A DNA stretch of 64,000 nucleotides from Novosphingobium huizhouense (GTDB lineage Bacteria > Pseudomonadota > Alphaproteobacteria > Sphingomonadales > Sphingomonadaceae), in assembly GCF_020179475.1 (NCBI RefSeq), contig NZ_JAILXZ010000002.1, positions 620,001 to 684,000 of the forward strand, in the 5' to 3' direction. Within the stretch, counting starts at the first letter, position 1. Each line of letters opens with the position of its first letter. Below, in pieces: positions 17,582 through 25,950 of this stretch. The notes below the pieces were generated by a model. The model was given only the letters and a program-made list of their open reading frames with translations. It made no database searches and was not told where the DNA came from. Position numbers and translations under genes: made by a program.

Positions 17582-18949
17582 CTACGAGCCGGCCATGATC
17601 CGGTCAACGAGATTTGGCAGGAGCTTGAGCGCGCCGTAGCTCAGATGGGATACTTTCTCGGCCGGGCTGTCGGGCCCGTAGGCGCGGGTGAAGCCGAGCT
17701 TGGCCGCTTCCTTGAGCCGGATGCCGCCATGCGCCACCGGGCGCACCTCGCCGGCGAGCGAGACTTCGCCGAACCAGGCGCAGCCCGACGGCAGCGGACG
17801 ATCGGACAGCGCCGAGACCAGCGCCGCCGCCACCGCGAGATCGGCCGCCGGGTCGGTCAGGCGGTAGCCGCCGGCGACGTTGAGGTAGACCTCGGCCGAG
17901 GAGAACGAGAGGCCGCAGCGCGATTCGAGCACCGCCAGCAGCATGGCGAGCCGGCCCGAATCCCAGCCGACCACCGCCCGGCGCGGCGTGGCGCCGCTCG
18001 CAAGGCGGACGGTCAGCGCCTGGATCTCGACCAGCACCGGCCGGGTGCCTTCGAGCGCGGGGAACACCGCGCTGCCGGCGACCGGCTGTTCGCGGCCCGA
18101 GAGGAACAGCATCGAGGGATTGGCGACTTCCTCGAGCCCCGCCCCGGCCATGGCGAAGACGCCGATCTCGTCCACCGGGCCGAAGCGGTTCTTGAGCGCG
18201 CGCAGGATGCGGTACTGGTGGCTGCGCTCGCCCTCGAAGCTCATCACCACGTCGACCATGTGCTCGAGCACGCGGGGGCCGGCGATGGCGCCGTCCTTGG
18301 TGACGTGGCCGACGAGGACCATCGCGACGCCGTTCTCCTTGGCGTAGCGGATCAGTTCGAAGGCGCAGCCGCGCACCTGGCTGACGGTGCCGGGCGCGCC
18401 CTCGATCTGGTCGGAATGCATCGTCTGGATCGAATCGATCACCAGCAGCGCGGGCGGGTCCATCGTCCCGAGCGTGGTCAGGATGTCGCGCACCGAGGTG
18501 GCCGAGGCGAGCCGGATCGGCGCCTTGCCGAGCCCGAGCCGGTCGGCGCGCAGGCGGACCTGGTCGGAGGCTTCCTCGCCGCTGATGTAGACCGACAGGC
18601 CCCCGGCATTGGCGATGCTGGCCGAGGCCTGGAGCAGCAGGGTCGACTTGCCGATGCCGGGGTCGCCGCCCATCAGGATGGCCGAGCCCGGCACCAGCCC
18701 GCCGCCCAGCGCGCGGTCGAATTCGGCAAGACCGGTGCGGCGCCGCTGCGGCAGTTCGACCGGCGCGTCGAGCGAGACGAAGCGCACCGCGCGCCCGCCG
18801 CTCGACAAGTCGTGCCGCGCCGAGAACACCGTTTCGGGCGCTTCTTCGACGAGCGTGTTCCATTCCGCGCAATCGGGGCATTGCCCCTGCCAGCGGTTCG
18901 ACACGCTGCCGCAGGCCTGGCAGACAAATCGGCGTTTCGGTTTGGCCAT
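17582..18949 (-). CDS. radA: DNA repair protein RadA
   Basis: A 455-residue RecA-related, branch-migrating DNA helicase. An N-terminal four-cysteine zinc finger (CQACGSVSNRWQGQCPDC) is followed by Walker A GGDPGIGKSTLL, the family-specific KNRFG motif (RALKNRFGPVDE) and a C-terminal Lon-protease-like domain (SGCAWFGEVSLAGEVRPV). It helps process recombination intermediates with RecA. ATG 18949 gives MAKPKRRFVCQACG; an upstream ATG at 18985 adds 12 atypical residues. It heads the radA-cvpA-NifU-like group and is divergent from a small exported protein. Confidence 0.96.
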   Translation of the reverse strand: MAKPKRRFVCQACGSVSNRWQGQCPDCAEWNTLVEEAPETVFSARHDLSSGGRAVRFVSLDAPVELPQRRRTGLAEFDRALGGGLVPGSAILMGGDPGIGKSTLLLQASASIANAGGLSVYISGEEASDQVRLRADRLGLGKAPIRLASATSVRDILTTLGTMDPPALLVIDSIQTMHSDQIEGAPGTVSQVRGCAFELIRYAKENGVAMVLVGHVTKDGAIAGPRVLEHMVDVVMSFEGERSHQYRILRALKNRFGPVDEIGVFAMAGAGLEEVANPSMLFLSGREQPVAGSAVFPALEGTRPVLVEIQALTVRLASGATPRRAVVGWDSGRLAMLLAVLESRCGLSFSSAEVYLNVAGGYRLTDPAADLAVAAALVSALSDRPLPSGCAWFGEVSLAGEVRPVAHGGIRLKEAAKLGFTRAYGPDSPAEKVSHLSYGALKLLPNLVDRIMAGS

Positions 18950-19067
18950 GCCGCTCCACCTAATGCGAACATAATGCGAACGCAAGCGCCCGTTGCCGCC
19001 ACATTGGCGATCTACGGAGCGTGTGGCGAACGGCTCGTTAAGGCATTGCGTTCATCACGAGCGCGCC

Positions 19068-19601
19068 ATGCCCCAGACCGCTCCGCTGCTCGGCATCGAG
19101 CCGAAGATGTATCGCCACTTCGCCGCGATCACGCTGGTCCTGTCGAGCGCCGTGGCGATCTTCACCAATGGCGCCGCCACCCCCGACGCCGCTTCCGCGC
19201 CCCCTGCCCCGGCCGGCCCCGCGCCCGAGGCCGCACCGGGCGCCGCGCCCCGCGCCGCGGGCGTGGTGACGACGAGCCGCAACGGCACGCTGATCGATGC
19301 GCGCCACGGCCCGCCGCCCGGCTCGGCGACGATGGACATCGGCCCCGACCCGGTCGACACCATCGACACCTCGCTAACGCCGGTCGCGCCTGCGGCCCCG
19401 GCGGGCCAGCAGATCGCTATCGAGATCGACCCGCGCGAGCTGGCGCGGATGACCCCGGCGCAGCGCGACGCCGCGCTGAGGCAGCTGGCCGAGGAACGCA
19501 GGCGGCGCGAGGCGGCCGGACCCTATCGTCCTTCGCCGATGGAGCTGCACGCCCTGCGCGCCGCATCGGCCATCCGCTCGGGCTCGGACGGGGCGGACTG
19601 A
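19068..19601 (+). CDS. Conserved hypothetical membrane-anchored Ala/Pro-rich protein
   Basis: A 177-residue protein. A single hydrophobic segment (YRHFAAITLVLSSAVAIFTNG, residues about 15-35) is followed by an Ala/Pro-rich region, and then a charged region with ELARMTPAQRDAALRQLAEERRRREAAG that is probably helical. This looks like a signal anchor with a periplasmic tail. No catalytic motif was recognised. I chose the ATG at 19068 because the hydrophobic segment follows directly; an in-frame ATG at 18993 would add 25 residues from the radA promoter region. It is transcribed divergently from radA. Confidence 0.68.
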   Translation: MPQTAPLLGIEPKMYRHFAAITLVLSSAVAIFTNGAATPDAASAPPAPAGPAPEAAPGAAPRAAGVVTTSRNGTLIDARHGPPPGSATMDIGPDPVDTIDTSLTPVAPAAPAGQQIAIEIDPRELARMTPAQRDAALRQLAEERRRREAAGPYRPSPMELHALRAASAIRSGSDGAD

Positions 19602-19890
19602 GCGACCCCGCCCCCACCCGCAGGCCCGATTCGCGCTTCGAAAACGCGCGAAAGGTTGACGGGGTTTACACAGTCCAGGGAAACAATCGCGAGCCCCCGC
19701 CGCCCACCCGGCGACACGCGAAATCCCGATTGGCTTCAACGGCTTGAAAGAACGGTTGGCGGTGCCTTACGCCATTTCGCGCGTGTAGGACAGGCCTGCC
19801 CTGCAACTTGCATATGCAAGGTCGCCGCAACGTGGAGAGCGCCGCCTTGCGGAGGGGCGCAGGACGGCCCCGCAACAGGCGCGAACAATG
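19602..19890. other. Intergenic region with 14-bp palindrome, otherwise unassigned
   Basis: No convincing gene is present. The region holds the perfect 14-bp palindrome CTTGCATATGCAAG at 19807-19820. Several ORFs run across it but have poor composition and overlap the tRNA on the wrong strand. The tandem repeats at 19891-19976 follow. Confidence 0.4.
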
Positions 19891-19976
19891 GGATCGGAAA
19901 GGGGGGATCGGAAAGGGCAGATCAGGCAGGCGGGATAAGGCAGGCCGGATCAGGCAGGCCGGACCAAACAGGCCGG
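19891..19976. repeat. 14-bp-period tandem repeat block beside tRNA-Leu
   Basis: Six consecutive 14-bp units can be aligned. Two are of type GGATCGGAAAGGG(G/C) at 19891-19904 and 19905-19918. After two bases come four of type AT(C/A)AGGCAGGC(C/G)GG at 19921-19934, 19935-19948, 19949-19962 and 19963-19976, the last diverged (ACCAAACAGGCCGG). The block ends 14 nt before the 3' end of tRNA-Leu. A fixed period with two sequence families suggests slippage expansion. No associated gene is visible. Confidence 0.8.
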
Positions 19977-19990
19977 GCCGGACAGGAAGG

Positions 19991-20074
19991 TGGTGCCCCT
20001 GGCCAGACTCGAACTGGCACGGATCTCTCCAACCGATTTTGAGTCGGTCGCGTCTACCATTCCACCACAGGGGC
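19991..20074 (-). tRNA. tRNA-Leu (anticodon CAA)
   Basis: On the minus strand the acceptor arm GCCCCTG pairs with CAGGGGC, followed by ACCA, so CCA is encoded. The anticodon loop reads CTCAAAA, giving CAA. The T-arm GTTCGAGTC is intact, and an extended variable region typical of leucine tRNAs is present. Length is 84 nt. A weak sigma70-like promoter lies upstream at 20088-20116. Confidence 0.95.
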
Positions 20075-20087
20075 ACGCAGCGCCGAC

Positions 20088-20116
20088 GGCTTAGCCGCCG
20101 GCGCGCAAAGGTTCAA
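20088..20116 (-). promoter_or_regulatory. Candidate promoter for tRNA-Leu
   Basis: On the minus strand TTGAAC (20111-20116) and TAAGCC (20088-20093) are separated by exactly 17 nt, about 14 nt upstream of the tRNA. The -10 match is weak. The -35 overlaps the last codons of the inositol monophosphatase gene. Confidence 0.4.
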
Positions 20117-20934
20117 CCGGCCTTGATCGCGCCGGCCAGCAGCTTGTGCAGCCGCGAATGGAGCGCATCGTTGCCGGCGAGCACGGTCTCGTCGCAGATC
20201 GGCAGCGAGCGGCCGCGGAAGTCGGACACGAAGCCGCCCGCCTCGCGCACCAGCAGGCAGCCGGCGGCGGTGTCGTAGGGCTGCAGCGCCGATTCCCAGA
20301 ACCCGTCGAAGCGCCCCGCCGCCACCCAGGCGAGATCGAGCGAGGCCGCGCCGAAGCGACGGATCCCGGCGACGCGCGGCCCCAGTTCCTGGTAGATGCG
20401 GATCCATTCGCCCATGTCGCCGCGATTGGCGAAGGGAATGCCGGTGCCGATCACCGCTTCATCGAGGTTGCGGCGCGCCGAGACGCGCAGGCGACGGTCC
20501 TGCAACCAGGCGCCGCGGCTCTTTTCGGCCCAGAAGCTTTCGTCGGTGACCGGCTGGTAGACGATCCCGGCGGTGACTTCGCCCCAGCCCGAGCCATCGA
20601 GCTTGGGCTCCTGCACCGCGATCGAGATCGCGAAGTGCGGGATGCCGTGGAGGAAATTGGTGGTGCCGTCGAGTGGATCGACGATGAAGCGCGGCTTGTT
20701 GGGATCGCCGGCCAGCTCGCCCGCCTCCTCCATCAGGAAGCCCCATTCGGGGCGCGCCGCGCGCAGTTCGTCCCAGATCGTCCGCTCGGCCGCCTGATCC
20801 GCCTTCGAAACGAAGTCGGACGGCCCCTTGCGGCTGACCTGGAGGTGTTCGACTTCGCCGAAATCCCGACGGAGACGCTGCCCGGCCTTGCGGGCAGCCT
20901 TCTCCATCACGCGCATCAGGCCGGACATCGCCAT
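20113..20934 (-). CDS. suhB: Inositol monophosphatase family protein (SuhB-like)
   Basis: A 273-residue Mg2+-dependent phosphatase. The metal site is seen in IVDPLDGTTNFLHGIP (the WxDPxDGT motif class) and the second motif in SALQPYDTAAGCLLVREAGG. In this family SuhB also binds the transcription antitermination complex for rRNA operons, but whether this copy does so cannot be read. It begins 6 nt after the efp stop, so the two genes form an operon. Alternative in-frame ATGs at 20928 and nearby differ by only a few residues. Confidence 0.92.
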   Translation of the reverse strand: MAMSGLMRVMEKAARKAGQRLRRDFGEVEHLQVSRKGPSDFVSKADQAAERTIWDELRAARPEWGFLMEEAGELAGDPNKPRFIVDPLDGTTNFLHGIPHFAISIAVQEPKLDGSGWGEVTAGIVYQPVTDESFWAEKSRGAWLQDRRLRVSARRNLDEAVIGTGIPFANRGDMGEWIRIYQELGPRVAGIRRFGAASLDLAWVAAGRFDGFWESALQPYDTAAGCLLVREAGGFVSDFRGRSLPICDETVLAGNDALHSRLHKLLAGAIKAG

Positions 20935-20940
20935 GGCGGA

Positions 20941-21504
20941 TCAGCCCGCCTTGCCGACGTAGGTGCGCTCGTACACGTCGACGACGATGCGCGTGCCGCT
21001 TTCGATGTGCGGCGGCACCATCACGCGAACGCCGTTGTCGAGGATCGCGGGCTTGTAGCTCGACGAAGCGGTCTGGCCCTTCACCACCGCGTCGGCCTCG
21101 ACGATGGTGGCTTCCACCTGTTCGGGCAACTGCACCGAGATCGGGCGCTCGTCGTACATTTCGAGCACGGCGGTCATGCCGTCCTGGAGGAAGGCGTCGG
21201 CGCCGCCGAGGAGGTCCTTGGGCAGGGTGATCTGGTCGTAGGTCTCGACGTCCATGAACACGAGGTCGTCGCCCTCGGCATAGAGGAACTGGAAGTCCTT
21301 GGTGTCGAGCCGCACGCGCTCGACGGTGTCGGCGCTGCGGAAGCGGACGTTGGTCTTGCGGCCGTCGATCAGGTTCTTCATTTCGACCTGCATGAACGCG
21401 CCGCCCTTGCCGGGCTGGGTGTGCTGGGTCTTGGCGACCTTCCAGATGCCGCCTTCGTATTCCAGGATGTTGCCCGGACGAATGTCCACGCCGCTGATCT
21501 TCAT
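20941..21504 (-). CDS. efp: Translation elongation factor P
   Basis: A 187-residue factor that relieves ribosome stalling at polyproline. It has the KOW-like N-terminal domain with QPGKGGAF, whose lysine is the position equivalent to the modified Lys34 of E. coli EF-P. Two OB domains follow, ending [18 protein letters not shown]. Which modification is used is unknown: no EpmA/EpmB or EarP gene is in the window. A promoter-like TTGAAG-17-TAAGGG pair lies upstream on the minus strand, between efp and the divergent exported protein. suhB follows 6 nt downstream. Confidence 0.96.
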   Translation of the reverse strand: MKISGVDIRPGNILEYEGGIWKVAKTQHTQPGKGGAFMQVEMKNLIDGRKTNVRFRSADTVERVRLDTKDFQFLYAEGDDLVFMDVETYDQITLPKDLLGGADAFLQDGMTAVLEMYDERPISVQLPEQVEATIVEADAVVKGQTASSSYKPAILDNGVRVMVPPHIESGTRIVVDVYERTYVGKAG

Positions 21505-21599
21505 GATGGAAAGAACCCTGCCAGAGATGGGGAAGCGCGGCCCTTAGCGCCTAGCGGCGATTGCTTCAAGCACGCGCGTCGTGCTAGCGGACGGCGGTC

Positions 21600-22064
21600 A
21601 TGAAGTCGCACGCCCTTGTCCTGTCGCTGGCCCTTGCCGCGACGCTGCTTCCGGCGGGCGCGGCCCGCGCGGTCCCGGGCGGCGAACTGCACACGCTGAT
21701 CGTCGGCCACTGGGTCTGCGAGCGCCCCGGCGACGCGACCGCCCCGCCGGTGCGGCTGGCGGCCGACGATTTCTGGGCGGTCCAGGATTCGAGCTATCGC
21801 CTGAGCGACGGCGCGCGCGGCAGCTACCTGCTGCTCGCCGACCGGCTGGTGATGACCTCGGGCCCGTTCGAAGGGCGCGTCTATGCGCTCGAGAGCGCAG
21901 CGACGGTGCGCCCGCTGGGCGAGGACGGCGCTGCGCTTGCCGCGCGCTGCGTCAAATCGGGCACGCCTTCGGCCTACGTCGAGATGCCCGGCGACCCGGG
22001 CGCGCCGGCCACGGCGCCGGCCGACGCGGCAGCGCCGCGCAACCAGGCGACGAACCGGCGGTAA
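21600..22064 (+). CDS. Conserved hypothetical exported protein
   Basis: A 154-residue protein with a clear signal peptide (MKSHALVLSLALAATLLPAG, cut near AARA-VPGG). The mature part has two cysteines (VGHWVCERPG and AARCVKSG) that could form a disulfide, and strand-rich segments such as GSYLLLADRLVMTSGPFEGRV, suggesting a small periplasmic beta protein. The C terminus is Ala/Pro-rich and probably disordered. No family was recognised. It is divergent from efp and ends 20 nt before the convergent OPT transporter. Confidence 0.75.
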   Translation: MKSHALVLSLALAATLLPAGAARAVPGGELHTLIVGHWVCERPGDATAPPVRLAADDFWAVQDSSYRLSDGARGSYLLLADRLVMTSGPFEGRVYALESAATVRPLGEDGAALAARCVKSGTPSAYVEMPGDPGAPATAPADAAAPRNQATNRR

Positions 22065-22084
22065 AGCGGCCTGGCCGAAGCGGC

Positions 22085-24043
22085 CTAGTAGTGGTCCGTG
22101 CGCACCGAATCGCGCTGCATCGTGGCGTAGGCGAAGGCGACGATCGTCCCGAACACGACGAGGCCGAGCGGCACCGCAACGCCGGTGTCGCCCGCGAACG
22201 ACAGCGCCTCGGGATCGTCGGTGGCGGCGACCAGCGCGGCGAAGGCGATGTTGAACAGGCCGTCGCCGACGATCAGCCCGGTGGCGGCGAGCACGCCCAT
22301 GCGCTCGGCGAATTCGCGGTCCTTCTGGCGCGCCGCCCAGCGGTTGTAGAGATGGCCGAGGACCGCGCCGAGAACCACCAGCGCGGTGACCTGCATCGGC
22401 AGGTACATGCCCATGCCGACCGCGAGCGGCGGCAGGCTGCCGCGGCCCGACTTGCGCAACAGCTCGTCCGCCACGATCGCCGCCGCGCCGATGCCTGCGC
22501 CGAGGCCGATCAGTCCCCAGTCGAGATTGCCGCCCAGCACCCCTTGCGCGATCGCCGAGATCAGCGCCGCCTGCGGCGCCGACAGCGCGCCGGGGCCCGC
22601 GCCGGGCATCCCTTCGAAGCCGAAGGTGGTGTTGAGCAGATCGAGGATCGGCGGGATCACCGAGGCCCCGAACACGACCCCGAGGATCAGCGCGACCTGC
22701 TGGCGCCACGGCGTCGCGCCGACCAGCTGGCCGGTCTTGAGATCCTGGAGGTTGTCGTTCGAGATCGTCGCCACGCCGAACACGATCGCGGTGACGAACA
22801 GCGCGAAGGCGACTAGCGCGCGGGTGTCGGCCGGGGAATGGCCGCGCCCGTAGAGCAGCAGGAGCAGCAGCGACACGCCCAGCACGGCAAGGATGCCGAC
22901 CCCCGAGATCGGGCTGTTCGAGGCGCCGATCAGCCCCGCCATGTAGCCGCAGACCGCGGCGATGACGATCCCGGCGACGGCGACGTAGAGCACCGCGGCG
23001 GCGATGGTCGGGCCGAGCCGGTCCGCGATCGGCCCGCCGCCCGCGAAATCGGCGAGCAGCAGCGCGACCGGCACCATCAGCGCGAGGATCATGGCCCCGA
23101 CGATCCCGATCGGGATGTCGCGCTCGGTCAGCGGCAGGCTCGCCATGCCGCCATCGGCGCGCGCGCGGCCGGCCGCGATCGAGGCGGCGATGCCCCTGAC
23201 GATCGGGCCGATGACCCGCAGCAAGGTCCAGATCGCGGCGATGCCGATCGTGCCCGCGCCGATGAAGCGCACCTTCTGGCGGAACACCTGCGCGACGAAA
23301 TCGGCAAGCTCGACCCCGCCGGGCGCCCCGCCGGCGGTATAGGCGGGCAGCAGCAGGCCGAAGCTGACGACGATGCCGACCAGCATGGCGACGCCGACCG
23401 CGAGCCCGACGAGATGCCCGACCGCGACCAGCGCGAGCGACAGCCCGCCGGCGAGCGAGGTCGCGCCCGAGCCCACCCGCAGCGTCAGCGAGGCTTCCTC
23501 GGCGACGAGGCCGGTCTTGGCGATGAGCGGGAAGCTCGCGCCGAGCGAGGCGCCGCGGGCGACCGCGGCGAGGCCCTTGCGGTTCTCCTCGACCCCGCCC
23601 ACGCCGGCGCCGACCTTGAGCACTTCGGCGGCGGCGACGCCTTCGGGGTAGGGCAGATCGGAGCCGGTCACCAGCGCGCGGCGCAAGGGCACCGAATACA
23701 TCACGCCGAGCGTCCCGCCGATCGCGATCAGGCACACCGACTGCCAGTAGGGAAAGCCGTTCCACCAGCCGACCATGACCAGCCCGGGCAGGACGAACAC
23801 GATCGCCGACAGCGTGCCGGCCGAACTCGCGATCGTCTGGACGATGTTGTTTTCCTGGATCGTGGCGCCGGGCAGGAGCCGCAGCACCGCCATCGAGATC
23901 ACCGCCGCCGGGATCGAGGTGGCGAAGGTCAATCCGATGCGCAAGCCCAGATAGACGTTGGCCGCGGTGAAGACGAGCGTCAGTGCCGCTCCGAGGGCCA
24001 CGCCCCGGACCGTGAGTTCGCGGCTTGGTGACAGATCGGGCAT
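22085..24043 (-). CDS. OPT family oligopeptide/metal-chelate transporter
   Basis: A 652-residue polytopic membrane protein of the oligopeptide transporter (OPT) superfamily. It begins ELTVRGVALGAALTLVFTAANVYLGLRIG, the typical first helix, and carries IQENNIVQTIASSAG and PYPEGVAAAEVLKVG, both conserved in prokaryotic OPT proteins. About 14-16 hydrophobic segments are visible. Substrates in characterised relatives are peptides or metal-chelator complexes. ATG 24043 is supported by AGGAGG upstream; the in-frame ATG at 24133 would start within the M23 peptidase 3' end. It lies 46 nt downstream of that gene. Confidence 0.92.
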   Translation of the reverse strand: MPDLSPSRELTVRGVALGAALTLVFTAANVYLGLRIGLTFATSIPAAVISMAVLRLLPGATIQENNIVQTIASSAGTLSAIVFVLPGLVMVGWWNGFPYWQSVCLIAIGGTLGVMYSVPLRRALVTGSDLPYPEGVAAAEVLKVGAGVGGVEENRKGLAAVARGASLGASFPLIAKTGLVAEEASLTLRVGSGATSLAGGLSLALVAVGHLVGLAVGVAMLVGIVVSFGLLLPAYTAGGAPGGVELADFVAQVFRQKVRFIGAGTIGIAAIWTLLRVIGPIVRGIAASIAAGRARADGGMASLPLTERDIPIGIVGAMILALMVPVALLLADFAGGGPIADRLGPTIAAAVLYVAVAGIVIAAVCGYMAGLIGASNSPISGVGILAVLGVSLLLLLLYGRGHSPADTRALVAFALFVTAIVFGVATISNDNLQDLKTGQLVGATPWRQQVALILGVVFGASVIPPILDLLNTTFGFEGMPGAGPGALSAPQAALISAIAQGVLGGNLDWGLIGLGAGIGAAAIVADELLRKSGRGSLPPLAVGMGMYLPMQVTALVVLGAVLGHLYNRWAARQKDREFAERMGVLAATGLIVGDGLFNIAFAALVAATDDPEALSFAGDTGVAVPLGLVVFGTIVAFAYATMQRDSVRTDHY

Positions 24044-24089
24044 TCGGGCGCGCTCCTCCTCGCGGCGGGTTCTGGCATGGACCGCTGCG

Positions 24090-24824
24090 TTAGGGAAGAT
24101 TCTTGAGCAAATAGTAAGGGTCGACCGGATCACCTTCGTTCCAGGGGGCGCCGGCCCGCGTGCGCAGCACTTCGAAATGCAGGTGCGGCGCGGCCGGATC
24201 GGCGTTGCCGGTCGCGCCCACCGCGCCGATCACCTGCCCGGCGGCGACCGGCTGCCCTTCGGCCAGCGCAGGCGCATAGGCCGAAAGGTGCGCGTAGTAG
24301 GTCATCGTCGCGCCGTCGACGCTGCGGATGTAGATCGTGTTGCCCCCGTCCTTCGACAGGAACAGCTTGTCGATCCGCCCGGCGAGCGCGGCGCGCACCG
24401 GCGTGCCCACCGGCGCTGCGATGTCGATCGCATGGTGCGCGCGCGTGCCGTCGCCGCGCGGCGCTTCGTAGGTATCGACGAGCTGCCCCGGCGCGACGCC
24501 CGCGACGGGCATGACGAGGCGCGGCAGCGGCGCGGCGGGCCGCTCGACGGCGGGGGACGGGGCAGCAGAGGACGGGGCGGCAGAAGAGGGGGCGGCGGGG
24601 GACAGGACGGCGGGCGCCGACAGCCGGACCGGGCCGGGCGCATCGCGGTGGGCGATCCACAGGGCGCCGACCACCACCCACGCCGCCGATGTCACCGCCG
24701 CGGTGGACAAGACCAGCCGCGCCTTTTCGCGCCAGCCCTGCCCGCTGCTCAAGGCCGCGCCCGGGTCATGCCACGAACTCCACCCGGGTCGCGGTGGTGA
24801 CCATCTGGGCGAGGCGCGCGGCAT
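24090..24824 (-). CDS. M23 family (LytM-type) peptidoglycan endopeptidase-like protein
   Basis: Up to 244 residues. One transmembrane segment (LVLSTAAVTSAAWVVVGALWIA) is followed by an Ala/Pro/Ser linker and a C-terminal LytM domain. Zinc ligands are visible as HHAIDIAAPVGTPV (His-x3-Asp) and PHLHFEVL (His-x-His). Expected to cut peptide cross-links in the periplasm or to activate amidases. The ATG at 24824 overlaps the upstream L,D-transpeptidase by 59 nt. A TTG at 24752 (LSSGQGWREK) would avoid the overlap and still precede the membrane segment, so the true start is uncertain. Its pairing with an L,D-transpeptidase supports a cell-wall role. Confidence 0.85.
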   Translation of the reverse strand: MPRASPRWSPPRPGWSSWHDPGAALSSGQGWREKARLVLSTAAVTSAAWVVVGALWIAHRDAPGPVRLSAPAVLSPAAPSSAAPSSAAPSPAVERPAAPLPRLVMPVAGVAPGQLVDTYEAPRGDGTRAHHAIDIAAPVGTPVRAALAGRIDKLFLSKDGGNTIYIRSVDGATMTYYAHLSAYAPALAEGQPVAAGQVIGAVGATGNADPAAPHLHFEVLRTRAGAPWNEGDPVDPYYLLKNLP

Positions 24825-25893
24825 CCCAGTTGGTCAGGCGGACGCAACCGTGGCTCTCGCTGCGGCCGATCGTCTCGGGCTCGGGGGTGCCGTGGATGCC
24901 GTAGTGCGGCTTCGACAGGTCGATCCAGACCACGCCGACCGGCCCGTTGGGGCCCGGCGGCAGCAGGACCTTGGGCTTCTTGTCGGAGACGTCCCAGAAC
25001 AGCTCGGGATTGTAGTGGAACTCGGGATTGTGATCGATCCCGTTGATCTTCCACTTGCCGAGCGGCAGCGGATCGTGGCTCGAGCCGGTGGTGACGGTGA
25101 ACACGGCGAGCAGCTTGCCGTCGGCGCCATAGCCCCTGAGCGTGCCCGCGCCGCGGCTGACCACCACGCGATCGAGCGCCGGCTGGTCTGTCCCGACGCC
25201 GAGCGCGACCAGCGTGCGCAGCCAGTCCTCGTCCTGGTCGCCGAGCGCGGAAATCGCATCGGCGCCGACATTGGGCACGCGGATCTTCTGCCCCGAGGCA
25301 AAGGGCGCGGCAGCGCCGCCGGCCGGCGCGGGGTTGAGCGCGTGGAGCACCGCGGCGGTGGTGTGGAAGCGTTCGGCCAGCTTCTCGTCGAGCGAGGCGT
25401 AGCCCAGCACCGGCAGCCGCGCCTGTGCCTCGGGATCGGGCGGCAGCGGCGCGAAGGGGCCGGCGGCGAAGTCCGCGGGGATCGTCACCAGCCGGGTGGC
25501 CGCGATCTGCGACCAGCGCGCCAGCACCGACTGCGAGGGATCGTCGAGCTCGCCGGTGACCGGCAGCCCGTTCGCCTCCTGGAAGCCGCGCAGCGCATTG
25601 CGCGTCGACAGGCCCAGTTCGCCATCGACGATGCCCGGCGCGAAGCCGAGCCGCTCGAGAATGACCTGCGCCTTCATCACTGTGCGCGGCACGTCATCGG
25701 CCATCGCCGGATCGGGCGGCTGGCCCGGACCGGGATCGCTCGAGGCCATGCTGTCGGCGGTGATGGCGGGGCGCCTGGCGGCGGCTTCGGAGGAGGTCGG
25801 ACTATCGCTTGTGCCCGGGCCGATTTGCGAACCATTCGAGTTGCAGGCGCCCGCTGCGAGGGCGAGGCAGGTACTCAAGAACAAGCGATGCAT
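24766..25893 (-). CDS. Lipoprotein L,D-transpeptidase (YkuD domain) with peptidoglycan-binding domain
   Basis: A 375-residue cell-wall cross-linking enzyme. ATG 25893 gives MHRLFLSTCLALAAGAC with lipobox LAAGAC, so it is probably an outer-membrane or periplasmic lipoprotein. An N-terminal peptidoglycan-binding domain (VLERLGFAPGIVDGELGLSTRNA) precedes the YkuD domain, whose active site reads HYGIHGT...SESHGCVRLTNWDA with the catalytic cysteine in SHGCVRL. It would form 3-3 cross-links or attach proteins to peptidoglycan. The 3' end overlaps the M23 peptidase gene; thiE lies 57 nt upstream on the same strand. An upstream ATG at 25938 would spoil the signal peptide. Confidence 0.92.
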   Translation of the reverse strand: MHRLFLSTCLALAAGACNSNGSQIGPGTSDSPTSSEAAARRPAITADSMASSDPGPGQPPDPAMADDVPRTVMKAQVILERLGFAPGIVDGELGLSTRNALRGFQEANGLPVTGELDDPSQSVLARWSQIAATRLVTIPADFAAGPFAPLPPDPEAQARLPVLGYASLDEKLAERFHTTAAVLHALNPAPAGGAAAPFASGQKIRVPNVGADAISALGDQDEDWLRTLVALGVGTDQPALDRVVVSRGAGTLRGYGADGKLLAVFTVTTGSSHDPLPLGKWKINGIDHNPEFHYNPELFWDVSDKKPKVLLPPGPNGPVGVVWIDLSKPHYGIHGTPEPETIGRSESHGCVRLTNWDAARLAQMVTTATRVEFVA

Positions 25894-25950
25894 TGGTGAT
25901 CCCGGTGACGTGTCGACCGGAAACTCATAACAATACAACAGGTTCCCGGC

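Noticed and set aside
19891-19976. Possible CRISPR array
   Set aside because: Units are 14 bp, contiguous and without spacers, and no cas genes are present.
19991-20074. tRNA-Leu as an integration site of a genomic island
   Set aside because: No integrase, no direct repeat of the tRNA 3' end was noticed, and flanking genes are core genes.
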